DNA of 64,000 bases from Gnetum montanum (Eukaryota; Streptophyta; Gnetopsida; Gnetales; Gnetaceae): NCBI GenBank assembly GCA_015680685.1, contig MNCI01002177.1, positions 1 through 64,000 of the forward strand, in the 5' to 3' direction. Position 1 is the first letter of the stretch; the number at the start of each line of letters is the position of its first letter. A program made the translations under genes and the position numbers. The notes under the pieces are model-generated. The model was given only the letters and a program-made list of their open reading frames with translations. It made no database searches and had not been told where the DNA came from. Shown here one piece after another: positions 33,691 to 45,290 of this stretch.

Positions 33691-34190
33691 GTGCACTACC
33701 CAACATGAATGCTAATGGATAGTGGAGCTGTAGTAACTTCCTCTCGTTTGGGGTTGACTTTAACTGCATCATCACGAAAGGCTAAGGTTGTTAAACCCAA
33801 TTCTTGTGGTGTGGGAGGCAACATTGTTGCACGGATGGATGCCTCATTTGCAGGGATGTCCTCCATAATAGGAATGGAGGCTAAGACCTAGTCCAATGCT
33901 TGGCAGTGAGTAGGTAAGATCTTGACCAGGTCATATAAGCTAAATGTTGTGTTCTTTTGCTTGAGCATTTGCTTTACTTGGGTTAGTGCAACTACGAACT
34001 CCTTGTCATTAGCTGTTGTGTTGGCTTTGACTTCCTCCGTGAAGCTTTAGAGACAGACCTCTCGGGAGGGGGACTTACGCTTGGTTTTCTTGGGGGTAGG
34101 GGCCCCACTGTTCAGTTGTTGTTTGCTAGTTGTGGCCTTTGCTTCGGCCATGGGAGTTGCGAGGTGCTTGTTTGTCCTCTTGCGTTCCCA

Positions 34191-36595
34191 TTAGGTGGGC
34201 TTACTCGGGTTGCTAATGGGGCCAACCCTTGAAGGAGGAGGGATTGAGATGTTGCCCACTATTGGGCTTCGGGTAGGTGAGGGGCCATCTCGTTGTGGCA
34301 CTCTTATGATGAAAGGTTGCTTAGCAGTTTTTGTTACTACATCATGCCAATTTAATGTCTTAGCGGATGATGTCTGTGGAGCCTTGATCACAAAGGGTGT
34401 TGTGGATGCCTGGGGTGGCACCTTGATAACAATGGGAGGCCTCTTTTTTGTGGGGGCTGGGGAAATCCTTGCCTTGTTGGGAGACACACAGATCACAAAA
34501 CATTTTTGCACAGGTTTGAACTTGCCACCTATGCTAATTGAGTTTATGACATAGGAGGCATCGTTTGTGTTGGATTGACTTGCCGTGTCAATCACTAGTT
34601 GGCCTTGTTCTATCATTCCCTACAGGTCATCTTGCAAGGCATGATAGTTTTCTGTATTATGACTAGCCATTTGATGGTAATGATAGTATTGGTCCAATTT
34701 AAAATGTTATGGACCGAAGGCTCATTTGGTACTGCTAAGGTGGGATTCCTTAGTAGCTTGCAGTACCTGTCATGTTTTTGGCAGGTAATCTCTAACATGT
34801 GTTTGTGTTGAATTTGCCCAGCTTTCAAGAGTTGCTCCAATAGTTGAGAGGGTTGCATCGGTAGTGGTGTATACTTTGAATGGTCCTTGCACTGAAAGTT
34901 GGGCCTTGGGGTGGCCCCTGCCAATGTAGGTGAGTTGGTGCCAAAGTTGGCAGCTTTGTTAGCTGGGGCTTTAGGTTGCTTAGCTTTTGGGCCCCAGTTG
35001 GTTGCTTTTGTGATTGCAGCTACTGTTGCCTCAGTTGTATTTTTCTTGCGAGTATGTTGATTTTTATAGGCCACATAAGTTGGGTCATTACTAGCTTGCA
35101 CTGCTTCCTCGATGTCCTTAATTTGTACGAATGCCTGCTTCAAAGTATGAGGTTTTGGATAATAAAGCTTCGATTTAATGAAGTCATTTACGGTTACCTT
35201 AAGGATGGTAAGCAGATATGTTTCAGGAATAGGTTCATGAAGTTCATTCAGGGCGGCACTCCATCTTTGGATAAATTTCTGTGCTAGCTCTAAAGGTGCT
35301 TGTTTAATTTGAATCAAGCTATCTAACGTAGCTTCAGGTTTTAGATTGTATTTGAAACAGGTGATAAACTGGTGCAACAAATCATCAAGAGAAGATATAG
35401 AGCTACGAGGTAAGGCTCGGAACCAGTCTAAGGCTCTTCCTATTAAAGACATAGCAAACACACGTAGGATTACATGGGGCCATGCCTAAAGCAAAAGACT
35501 TTCGGTTTGGAATGTCACTAGGTGGGCATTTGGGTTTCCCTCTCCATTGTACTTGGTCAACTAAGGTAACGAGACTCCCTTTGGCAAGGTTAAGGGTGGA
35601 ACTAAGGGGTCAATTGGGTCATCTCGATAGAAATCTAATACCTTGACTTCCTCATTGTTCAAATTTTTAAGGCATTTTAATTCCTCTACCAATGAGTGCA
35701 TCATTTTTTATGTGTCTTCCCATTCTTGGGCAATAGGCAAACTAGTGGATTGAGTAGATTATGGATGATAATGATTTAATTGTTACATTATTTGTGGAAA
35801 GAGAGGTTTTTGGACTAACGTTTGTTGTGGTGGGATAGTATTCGGGACTGAGACTACTGGTGGAATCCACTGCCTAGCCACAGGTCGTGAAGTAACACCT
35901 TGTTGGGTTGGAGTAATCAATGGTGCTCCGTGGATCTACACCTGAGATATGTAATTGGTGGATGTGGAAGCTAGTATGACTAATGGCATTCCAATTTCTT
36001 GAGGTCGAAAGATTGACCCTGTGTTGGTTTGGGAAGGGAGTTGTTGGGACTATACTTGTGGAGGAATGGTGGAAGTAGATGCATCAGAGTGAATATTATT
36101 GGGTATGGAGAAGATAGGAATGGAAGTAGGTACCTCTTGTCGGGAAATTGGTGCTTGAGTGTTTGCAGATGAAGGAGGAAGCACAGTTTCTTCTAGAAAA
36201 GGGTGGAACAATGAGTTTTTGTAGGCATGGGGACTAACGGTATGGTAGGAATCTCCATGTTCAGATTGGGCTGCAAAATCATCTTCCTCATCTTGAGGCT
36301 CTATTGGTGGTAGCTGTAAGGCTTGACTTCTAGCCATAAGAAGATGGGATACGAGTTTATGATGGTTTTTAGATAATGGGATTATATCAAATGCTGAAGG
36401 GATGAACTCATGACCTCCTTTGTGGACAAGTTCATAATCTTGTTTCGCTTCCCTTTCCACATGATCGATAGGCAAGTTGGCTTGGATTTTTAAACAAATG
36501 AAGTTATATTGTTCAAGGCTTAGTGTGGCTCACTTTGGCTGGATTGTGATATCAAACGTGTTAGGCATTGATGTAGAAGGTTGATCTGGATTCAT
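34191..36595 (-). pseudogene. gag (T1), Tat-like
   Basis: ATG at 36595 begins MNPDQPSTSMPNTFDITIQP. A Pro/Ser/Thr-rich N-terminal half (36475-35550) is followed by the gag core at 34613-35461: LIGRALDWFRALPRSSI, FITCFKYNLKPEATLDSL, FIQRWSAALNELHEPIPE. The end holds a degenerate knuckle YYHYHQMASHNTENYH (about 34680; relatives have Cys at the Y/H positions), then GMIEQGQLVIDTASQ and a basic/Pro-rich linker (34191-34616). A frame change lies near 34615, and a weak gag-PR linker occupies 33690-34190. Confidence 0.78.
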
Positions 36596-36897
36596 ATTCA
36601 CAAATCGGGTTGTGAAAGTTGCTATTTGTAGAAAATGGCTAACTTTGAAAACGAAAAAAAATGACTAAATCTGCCAGTAGCAAGAAAATGGATAAGTGTA
36701 AAAATGAAAGAAAAAAATGCTAAGTATGAAAATGTAGGGAAAACAAATGCTAAGTGTGAAAACTGCTAAAAATGGCTAACTCTAGTGCTACACTCGCTAC
36801 GCTGGAGCTTGCTATGCTCTTAGAATTTGTTATGCTCTTTAGAACATCCAGAGTTTTGACTAAGTGCTAATAAAAAATGTAGACAAAAATGGTTCAT
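36596..36897 (-). other. T1 leader
   Basis: A-rich untranslated stretch with repeats of aatgctaagtgtgaaaa; no ORF. Confidence 0.5.
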
Positions 36898-36915
36898 GCC
36901 CTCCTTCTAATGCCA
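36898..36915 (-). promoter_or_regulatory. candidate primer binding site (T1)
   Basis: Minus strand TGGCATTAGAAGGAGGGC starts with TGG, as tRNA-primed sites do, and lies between LTR-like sequence and the gag leader. It differs from the tRNA-Asp site of the other elements. I could not assign the tRNA. Confidence 0.45.
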
Positions 36916-38640
36916 AAAACTATACTGACCTAAATCATCGGTGTGAGGTTGAAAGGGAAATAGACACCAAAAGATTTTTGGGCAGCCACAGCTGACCCTG
37001 CCTTCGCCTAAGGACAAGCTGAAAAAGTAAACAAAGGTAGAGTGCCTTGGATGGTCTACATGCAAATCAACCAAGGACTTTCCCAAGGGTAATGACTAGC
37101 GCTGGGGTTATCTTAAAATGTGTAAATGTGTGTAAAATGTAAACATGAGCCGTAAGACGTAAGACGTAAATGTAAACGTAAGGCGTAAACAAAACGTAAA
37201 CTGAATGTAAGTAGAAATGTAAACAGAACGTAAAATAGAAAATGGAAATAATGTTTGGTTGGAAAAATAGAAATGATGTATTGCTTAGAAAAGATGTGCA
37301 CCGGTCAAAGCGTAGCTGCGTGTGAATGGTAGGTCGAACGCCTAGCCCCAGGGTGATGTAACGTGATGATGTGATGAATGTGAGAAATGCTTGGATGCCA
37401 ATAATCAGGTGTGCTGAGCACCCAAGGATTGCCGGTTTTGTCCTCTCTTAGAATTTCCAACCTCTCCAATTTTTTTGCGTCCTAGTTTATGTGAATTGAC
37501 AAGGTATTTATAGGGTTGGGCTGGGCTTGGGCACGAAATTCAAGAATGGAATCAATGGTTGGGAGATGAGAGAAAAGTACATCTAGTGACATGTGTCCAA
37601 TGGACAGTTGTGCTCGGGTTGGATGCATGTTGGCGAGAGTTGGATGTGTGTTGAATAGTTGTGCACGAGTTGGATGTGTGTTGGCAAGCTACATTCTTGA
37701 CCAGGTACATTGCATTTTACAATTTATGGGTTATTCAAGCCCATGAAAGTACATTTAATTTAGACATGAGGGCCTGACTATCCCTCAAATGAAGATTTAC
37801 AATAAAATGTACAAAGAAAATTTGACCCGTCTTGCTTAAAACTTCTTTGTCCCTGAGTTTTTTTGGAATTTTCTAGAAGTTGAGAATTTTTTGGAATTTT
37901 CCGGAATTTTCTAGTGCTGAGAATTTTCTAGAATTTTTTGGCATTTTTTGGAATTTTCTAGAATTTTCTACCATTTTTTTAGAATTTTTTGGGAGTTGTT
38001 GATGCTGAGAATTTTCTGGAATTTTTTGAACTTTTCTGATGCTGAGAATTTTTTGAAAGTTGGTTACGCTGGACTCACGCTGCCAGCGTGACCTGGGCAT
38101 TAGTGGCAAAAATGAGCATTTTTGGAGCTAAAATCTGAAGTTCTTGAGGTTGAAACTTGCAGAAATCATTAATGGACCTTGAGAGTGACTTGTCCCTTCA
38201 AAATTAGACCATTTTGACACTATTTTGAGGCTGTTTTGAGGCTCTCAAAGTTGGTCACGCTGTGGTCACGCCTAGCATGACTACCCAGCGTGACCTGCAA
38301 AAAACTGTGTAGTTTGGCTTAAAATTTGAACTCCTGAATGCTGAGTCTTGGAGTGGACATCAGCAGCTCTTGAAGATGGCTTGCACCCTTAGATTTGGAC
38401 CACTTTTTATTTGATTTTGAAATTGTTGGAGCTGCTCACGCTGAGGGCAAGCTAGCTTAACAGTGTGATCAAGTTGGCTTGAGCAACCTGTACTTGAGTT
38501 TCATGCCTTAGTTAAATTTTATCTCCTGAATGCTTGAAAGGGCTTGAGTTTTTCTTATTTCAAAGTGTTAGGCCAAAATTAGTGGTGTTTTAGTAAGTAT
38601 GACCAAGTTTCAATGCTTCCAACATGTAAGTATCCTCATC
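36916..38640 (-). repeat. T1 5' LTR (approximate)
   Basis: Minus-strand TATA box TATAAATA at 37512-37505. The U3 side contains an array of gaattttctagaatttt units (37860-38050) and tandem segments with GTCACGC/GCGTGAC dyads near 38063, 38250 and 38435, spaced about 190 bp. The U5 side holds aacgtaaacgtaag-type short repeats (37110-37230). The outer edge is inferred from where P2b-like sequence resumes; no second LTR is available for comparison. Confidence 0.5.
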
Positions 38641-40076
38641 TTTCAACTATTAATCCTTGCCATGCTCAACTTTTTAGTTATGGGAGATATCCCCCATTCT
38701 AATAATAACCAGGATTAATAAATATTTTTCATTTTCTTTAATTTTACAATTTTTTGTTTCCTAGTTTTTCATTTTTCAACTTTTTGTTTTATCTTTTTGT
38801 CTTTTTTATCTTTGTATAAGTAATCTCATCTACGAATAAAACACTCATGTGGCTAGTTGGTTGAGGTGTGTTCTAGGTTATCGAGTCTCAAATGATCAAT
38901 TATTTGGACAATGATCCCATTACACCCACTCATCCATTCTATAAATAAGAGGTTTTGTTCGAGGGTACAGTGATATTCTTAACATTCTTAAAACTTAAAA
39001 TTAATTTTGCATTCATTGTACCCAAAATGAAGAAGGATGGACCAAGAGGGAATGATTAGGGTGTGACATCAAGGGGACTTGTGGATTCTCTTTGGTAACA
39101 TCTGTGATAGTTATCACGCAACGTGGTTGTACTAAGATCCTTGTAGATCAAACGTAAAATGGGAGTAAGAGTAATCAAAAGGCACTCAAAAATCCAATTT
39201 TGTTTTAGGGGATCCCACTGGAAAGACATGTACCCATGCCTAAAGGTTGGTGGCTTCTCTGGATCCAGTAATTGAAAAAAAAAAGAAGAAAAGAAAAAAA
39301 AATAAAGGAAGTGCCACAAAGGAAAAATCACTCCTCCCTTGAACAAAGTGCCAAGTGATCATACACCTTGTTGTTCTGGTACTCTTATAGTCACTCATCA
39401 TGGGATGAAACAATGCGATGTCACTAATCAGAGAAATGGACTTCGTTGTGATCTTGGAATGATGGGTTAATGACACATTAATCATGCTTTACACGTAGGA
39501 TTCACTATGCCTTGGGTCCGTTACCTCATGTCCCAATCTCTACAATCCCCTTTATAGTCCATCTCATCTAGCTGTTCATGTAATTGTTGCTTGTGTCTCG
39601 TATAGCATAGAATTCTTACCTCATTTTAGTGGTATTTACATGTGTGTGTTTTGTGAAACTGGTATGGATTACATTTAATCCTTCTAATGCCTACGGACAT
39701 TTTAAGGTGTGGTTACACAAGGGCATTATAGGTTGGAACCTACTTTGGGGAGGACCCACTTGCGTGACTTTTGCAATTTGTACTTGTTGCATACCACCAC
39801 ATCATCTTATACCCTCTAAGAACTTCATTGCCAAATCTATTCTTTCCTTTGTCATCATTTTATCAAACGTTCCTCAAAACTAGGTCGTTTTATGTGTCAC
39901 CTAAACAAACCAGGTCCGACATTAAACTTTTAGGGCAACTTCCTTGAAAAAAATTTCTAACTCTAAAATCATACTAAGCAAAGAATTCAACATTTATTAA
40001 AGGCAATGAGTAAGGTCTGAAATCATTGAACATTTTTCAATAACCTTACTAACAATTGATCTTTATGTGATTATAG
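38641..40076 (+). other. P2b post-pol spacer
   Basis: Begins with a remnant of the pol-end block (atgggagatatcccccat, about 38680). It continues with T-rich sequence and ggtgtgacatcaaggg (39060) as in P3, and the conserved TTTGGGGAGGACCCACTTGC at 39743-39762. A TATAAATA lies at about 38940. No gene. Confidence 0.55.
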
Positions 40077-40570
40077 ATGGCCCCTAAAAGAAGACAATAA
40101 GGAGGACCTTCTCAAGGTGCAACCGAATGACCAGGGGGAAGCAGAGGCCAAGGACTTCATGTAGAACATGTAGAGTAGGAGAAAAAATCACTCAGCATCC
40201 ATCATGGAACTCCTGTTACTACATAATCTATCCAAGCAAAGGGTGGAGCAGTCAGGGCCCAAGCCTATGAAGAGGAATGACTACTATTTGCGGCATAACA
40301 TGTCAAGGCCAATCAAGTGTTCCCATGACTACCATGTTCATGGAAAGTGTCAACTCCATCAAACATTGAAACATCAACATGGACAGCTCATAATCCTTAG
40401 ATAGAAGAGGAGAAACGTCAAGTGCTTCTTCAATTGTGTCAATCTCAGAAGCCTAATCATGCAGGACAAAGGAGAGGCACCCATAGAGGAGCCACCACTA
40501 CTGGGAATCCCATGAGTTCCACAAGTTTTATCTTTTGTGTCTATGTCCAAATTTTGTTTAATTCTCCACT
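40077..40570 (+). pseudogene. third ORF with large internal deletion (P2b)
   Basis: ATG at 40077 gives MAPKRRQ, matching MAPKGKH at 62849 in P3. After about 60 codons the same frame jumps to the C-terminal block (RAQAYEEE, FAA, HVKANQVFP, IEEEKRQVLLQLCQ) that in P1 lies at 2230-2418. The conserved LPFPCL domain and the coiled coil are absent, and both ends sit in one frame. Nine or so stops are present. It shows that N- and C-termini can persist without the middle. Confidence 0.7.
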
Positions 40571-40677
40571 ACGGCATAAATAAATTTCTAGTCAGTTAAT
40601 AATCCCATACCTATCCACTATGTAATCAATTGAACTTGTTCCTCACTTTCTTTGACTCGAGGAAAAGTTGTTATTCA

Positions 40678-40689
40678 GTCGTGGGGGTA
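40678..40689 (+). promoter_or_regulatory. polypurine tract (P2b)
   Basis: gtcgtgggggta immediately before TGATGAGTCA. Confidence 0.75.
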
Positions 40690-41567
40690 TGATGAGTCAT
40701 GGTCTATCAGGTCTCAATATTGGACCCCTATTATCGCATCTGCGATATCGTAGCCACAATATCACGTACGCACTATCATGCCCTGCATGTGATATCGCAT
40801 ACGCGATATCGCGGTTCCAGTGTGAGCCTATAAATAATAGGTGGCACACTTGGTTTTGGCATTAGTTTTTTAGAGTTTCTTAGAGTTTTAAGTGTTTATT
40901 TTTTAGTAGTTCTTTCTCTCAATCCTTTCCTCCCAGTGCACGCCTGCAATGTGATGATTGTAATTGTATGACATCCTTATTCGAGTGTGACGTACTTGGA
41001 CATGCACATGATTGGCAATAAAAATCAAGATTACTTCATCATTGCAGCATCCACTTAGCTTAATTATTTATTTATTTAATTGTTATTTACTACTTTCCTA
41101 GTTAATATCTCTCTACCCTAAAACTCCTAGTAACGCGAAATGAGTATGACTTGATCACGAGCATTTAAATGTGACTACTTGATAACCTAGTAGCGTACCT
41201 AGGATCTGTGCTTGGTAATCCTAGTAGTAGTCATGCATAAGGTCCAAGATGTATATGAATGATTAAGGAACGGATGCTCATTGCACTTAGGCTAGCTTAG
41301 ACTCTCTCTCTCTCTCTCCTAGTTTAGTTGATATTAATTTCCATTAGCCCCATGAGTAGCATTAGCATAGGAACACATCATACACCTCACTTTGGACTAA
41401 ACCATACATGACAAAGCTAATAATAGTCCAGGTGGGAAGATAGCGAATTGCGATTTACGAGTAACTTTCTAGATACCACAACTAGCCCATCTGCGGAGTT
41501 CAACCGGATCGTGCGTGAAACGCTCGTATTCATATGGTTGAGTGTAGGGGTACCTCGCCACTCATCA
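40690..41567 (+). repeat. P2b 3' LTR (878 bp)
   Basis: TGATGAGTCATG to CACTCATCA. CGATATCG-type dyads at 40740-40815, TATA box at 40829-40836, a short (CT)n run at 41304-41325. It is inserted in the minisatellite of the M4 3' LTR. Confidence 0.88.
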
Positions 41568-41770
41568 ACGGCTAAAGTAACCACTAGAGTAACCACTCTA
41601 ATAATTAGAATAACTACTAGAGTAACCACTAGAGTAACCACTCTAATAATTAGAGTAATTGCTAAAGTAACCATTAGAGTAACCACTCTAATAATTAGAA
41701 TAACTACTAGAGTAACCACTAGAGTAACTGCTAGAGTAACCACTCTAATACTTAGTAACTACTCTCATCA
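41568..41770 (-). repeat. M4 3' LTR fragment (minisatellite part)
   Basis: The start of the LTR (TGATGAGAGTAG at 41770, minus) plus about four 45-bp units matching 50561-51049. 90-bp periodicity is visible from 41605 to 41695. The remainder was lost at the P2b insertion. Confidence 0.85.
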
Positions 41771-41838
41771 TACCCCCATGACTGAATGAAAACTTGTCNT
41801 ATTCTCATCATACCCCCATGACTGAATGAAAACTTGTC
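41763..41838. other. assembly join: N with duplicated flank
   Basis: tctcatcataccccc... (41763-41798) recurs at 41803-41838 around the N at 41799. This duplicates the LTR/polypurine boundary artificially. Confidence 0.75.
41771..41782 (-). promoter_or_regulatory. polypurine tract (M4)
   Basis: Minus strand GTCATGGGGGTA before TGATGAGAG; a second copy at 41811-41822 is due to the assembly duplication. Confidence 0.7.
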
Positions 41839-43765
41839 CTTAAGTGTAAAAGAAAAGAAACAAGTTCTTTACAAAATATTGCGAAGATATGGGATTATTG
41901 ACTAACTGACAACTAACAGTGGTATGGGATGACAGACTCAATGTGCCCAGTGAACGGATCAATAAGCATATTATAACATTAGTATTCATGACCATTGTGG
42001 TGAACACTCATACATAAATGACATCCAAGCCTTTATTTGGCAACTTCTAGAGAAAGAGAGAGAAAGAAAATGAAGTGTGTTGCCGCCAATGCTAAGATTA
42101 CACCTTCCGTTGTTTATCCATAACCACACCATCAGACTTGCTCCTTTCATAAATGCTCCAGTTTTGGTCCATCTTGTGTGCTTCCTCCAAGCCCAGTCCA
42201 TTGTTTGTATGATCACCATCTGCACATACAACACAGTCACAAATGAGCAAAGATAGATAAACTACAATGGAATTGATACCTTGCCTCGATATGAAGCGCA
42301 TTGGCTGAGTTGTGGTTATGGTAGAAACTAGTTCAGAGATTTATCACAGGTGACTACCCAAGGTGTAGGGTTTAGGCAAATAGTAAAATGGAAAAAATTA
42401 AAAAATTTGTGCTAGCAGGGCCCCCACGACTAAGAGTGAACCTCCGGTAGCTATAAGATGGAAAAATATGAGAAACAAGAAAGATGGAAAAAAATAACAA
42501 CAACAATGCTAATAAAATGTTTAAGGAAAAGAACTTAAGGAAAAGAGATGGATGAAACAAGAGATGATTGATTGTAGGAAATGTTTAAGGAAAAGAACTT
42601 AACAATTGCACCAATAAAGAATGCTATTGGGTCCTCCCCAAAGCAGGCTCATGCCTTTTATACCCTAACAAACCCACAAACCAAAGAGTCCATAGGCTCT
42701 AGGAATGTCATTTGGAAGGAAGAGTTAAAAACTTATCCATAAGAATTCACCAAAGAAAAATAATGCATCAACCCAGAACAGACTAATGATAAAACTGGCA
42801 ATGAGGTGGAAAATGGAAAGAAAGATGGAGAGGAGAGAATGGAATGTAATCCCAAGAACAAGGTTGTGTAAAGTCCCTTGTGTACTTTATGGTTAATGTG
42901 ACTAAGTAGAACTCATCCCAAATCCAAACTCAAATAAACCACATCCAATGACCTCGCATCAATACACTTGGCCAATCCATCCACTTGAAGCAACAAGAAT
43001 GCTTCCACAAAAAAGTTACCACCATTTCGAGGAGATCAAGATGGAGAAGTAGAAAGCAAGAAAGGGCCTTAGTTAGAGGGAACCTTCAGGCATGGGTAAC
43101 ATGTCTTTCCAGTGCCATAACCAGTGCTTGTAGCCCATATTGCTTTATTATGTCTAAGGGGTGTGCTTCGAATTCTCACTTTTTTTCTCTCTTTTTTTTA
43201 TGTTTATGCATGAGAACCACACCATGCAAAGACTTATGTTTATTCACTTAGCTTCCTAATATTTAAACAATGTCAGAATGGTGGAAAACCCAAGAAAAAG
43301 CATCCAAGCACCCAAGAGAATGGCTAGCACAAATGCATCGAATCCCCTTGAAGTCACACCCTTTTCATCCTTTAAGTCTTTCCTTCGTTTGAAAAGTACC
43401 CAACCACCAAATAATTAATAAATTTACTTAGAAAAATGGGACTGTATAGTTCCAAGCCAAAGGAGACCATAGAGTTGTATGGATGAGTGGACGACATGGA
43501 CTCATTACCTATTTTACCAAAAGAACCATACCTTAATATCAGCATCATAATTCAAAGGTAAAAACCAAACATTAGCAATTAATATGATCTAATGCAATCC
43601 ACCATCATGAGCACTTATTGGATTATGAATAAAAGTAAATCAAGCAAACAAAGAAATAGTAAAAACATGAATGATGGTGTAAAACAAAAATAAGAAAAGT
43701 TAGAAAAATGTGCAAAAAAAAATGTGTAAAATAAAAATTGAAAAAGAATTGAGGGCCTAAAATGA
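41839..43765 (-). other. M4 3' untranslated spacer, no gene
   Basis: Collinear with the M2 and M3 spacers, with the GGGGAGGACCCA block at 42628-42643 (minus strand) and an A-rich aatgtgtaaaa tract at 43670-43745. No third ORF. Confidence 0.65.
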
Positions 43766-44860
43766 TTAGCATAGGTGGCCATCTCCCCCACGACTAAGTT
43801 GGAAGGAGAAGATCTGAAATAGTGAGCAAGGTTATCCATCAACAGAGGTAGCATGTGTATTGGCTATCCTAAGCTCAAGGAAAGGTTTGGTTTGTTGTAC
43901 GTTGACCAACAGTTTCTTGTTTGGGCTCTCAGGTTTGTATATTGACATGGCCCCTAAAGGAAAAGTTGCATAAATAATATAAGGTTCTTCCCACAGTGCT
44001 TGAAATTTAGTACATTGTGGCACATGTGTGGGATTCTAGTAGAGAACCTTATCTCCCGATTAATATTTAACTTTCCTAATCCTTAGGTTATGACGTTGTT
44101 TATTGAATGCCTTGTGCAACTCGTTAGATGATAGGGCAACTAGTCAATTTTCATCTAGCAAGTTAAGGGTTACTAACTGTTGTTTCTGTGCTAGATCAAG
44201 GTCAAGGTTGAGGTCACATGCCATGGATAGTGTANAAGTGGGTACCATTGTTTGAAATAAGTGCATGAGGCACACCAAACCTGTTTATGATTTGTTGTTA
44301 AACAAATCATGTAGTTGTAGATGATGTAAAATCCTTAACAACAGCTACTTCTGCCCATTTAGTTAGGTAATCAATAACAACAATGATATAGGCTTTTCCA
44401 TTGAACATTGGTGTAATTGACCCCATAAAATCAATTCCCCAAATGTCAAAGGGTTCTAACAGTTGGATCCATTATTGTGAACCCTCCATTCTAGCAGTCA
44501 TTCCCCCATCACGTTGATAGCACTCACAAGATTGGACAAATTTATGGACGTCTTGAAACAATGTAGGTCAATAATATCTTGCAAGCAAGATCTTGATGGT
44601 CGATTATCTCCTAGCGTAATGACCTCGACAAGGACCCTCATGAGCATCTTGGAGAACTCGCAATTGATCTATATTGGGAAGACACCATCAAACCAAGCCA
44701 TCAGGACATACTTTGTAAAGTTTTCCATTGATTTCCATAAAGTACTTGGCTTAGTGAAGAAACTGTTGTTTCTTCTTAAATTTTAACTCTTGTGGTATTT
44801 GTTGGGTGAGGAGATAGGTAAGAATGCTACTGTATTAGTTTGTCTCTATGGGTGATTGAT
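43766..44860 (-). pseudogene. integrase (M4), middle missing at an N
   Basis: Ends with FQALWEEPYIIYATFPLGAMSIYKP and GGDGHLC, stop at 43766-43768. At 44235 an N joins the ACDLNLDLDL segment directly to GVPHALISNNGT. By comparison with M3 and P3 about 100 residues, including the catalytic Glu, are absent. The second Asp is Asn (SNN). The zinc segment is at 44500-44720 (EGPCRGHYA). GPY is altered to EPY. Confidence 0.72.
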
Positions 44861-44929
44861 TATTCACTACACTAGCAAAGAGGAACTCATCAAGAAAATC
44901 ATCAGAATTGGATACTTATCCTCTTTTTT

Positions 44930-45290
44930 GTCCCATCACAACCAAGATAAATGATCAGCAACTACATTCTCAGTGCCTTTACGATCGATCATCATAAGAT
45001 TGAATTCTTGTAAGATTACAAGCCAACGTATGATACGAGGGCTTACCATTGGCTTATTCATGAGGAACCTTATTGCACTATGATCTGTATGTATATATAC
45101 TTTATACCCTAATACATAGTGTCTAAACTTTTCTAGTGCAAACACTATAGCCATTAATTCTTTCTCTATGGTAGTGTAGTTAAGTTGTGCAACAGCAATA
45201 CTTCTACTTGCACAGTGGATGTAATAAGGATGCTTCTAGTCATCTAACTTTGTAAGTATGGCTCCTAAGGCATACTAGTTAGGAGCTTGT
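44930..45290 (-). pseudogene. RNase H (M4)
   Basis: YALGAIL follows a deleted MIDAS block, so the first Asp is gone. EKELMAIVFALEKFRHYVLGYKV is cut into short readable runs (44936-45154), with HTDHSAI and VVADHLSWL intact. Confidence 0.7.

Larger units (their letters stand above)
31950..38640 (-). mobile_element. T1: Tat-like gag-PR element, no RT or integrase
   Basis: Minus-strand order: LTR with TATA (38640-36916), candidate primer site, leader, gag (36595-34191), protease (33690-33075), then a repeat-rich 3' region (32725-32336). Gag and PR resemble the Tat/Ogre group. No RT, RNase H or integrase motif lies between the PR and the repeats. The 3' LTR was not found, and the left boundary is a guess. 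It lies between P2a gag and the P2b post-pol region. Confidence 0.6.
38641..41567 (+). mobile_element. P2b: 3' part of a plus-strand Athila-like element
   Basis: Consists of the pol end and spacer, a shortened third ORF, a polypurine tract and a 3' LTR. Its LTR is closer to P1's than to the P2a LTR, and the flanks at 28517-28521 (gatat) and 41568-41572 (acggc) do not match. P2a and P2b may therefore be different elements joined by deletion or by the T1 event. Confidence 0.65.

Noticed and set aside
37110-37240. Telomere-like repeat (gtaaacgtaag)
   Set aside because: No TTTAGGG units; irregular A-rich text in the T1 LTR.
41417-41789. Open frames of about 110 codons on both strands
   Set aside because: Same minisatellite, plus LTR sequence; not a gene.
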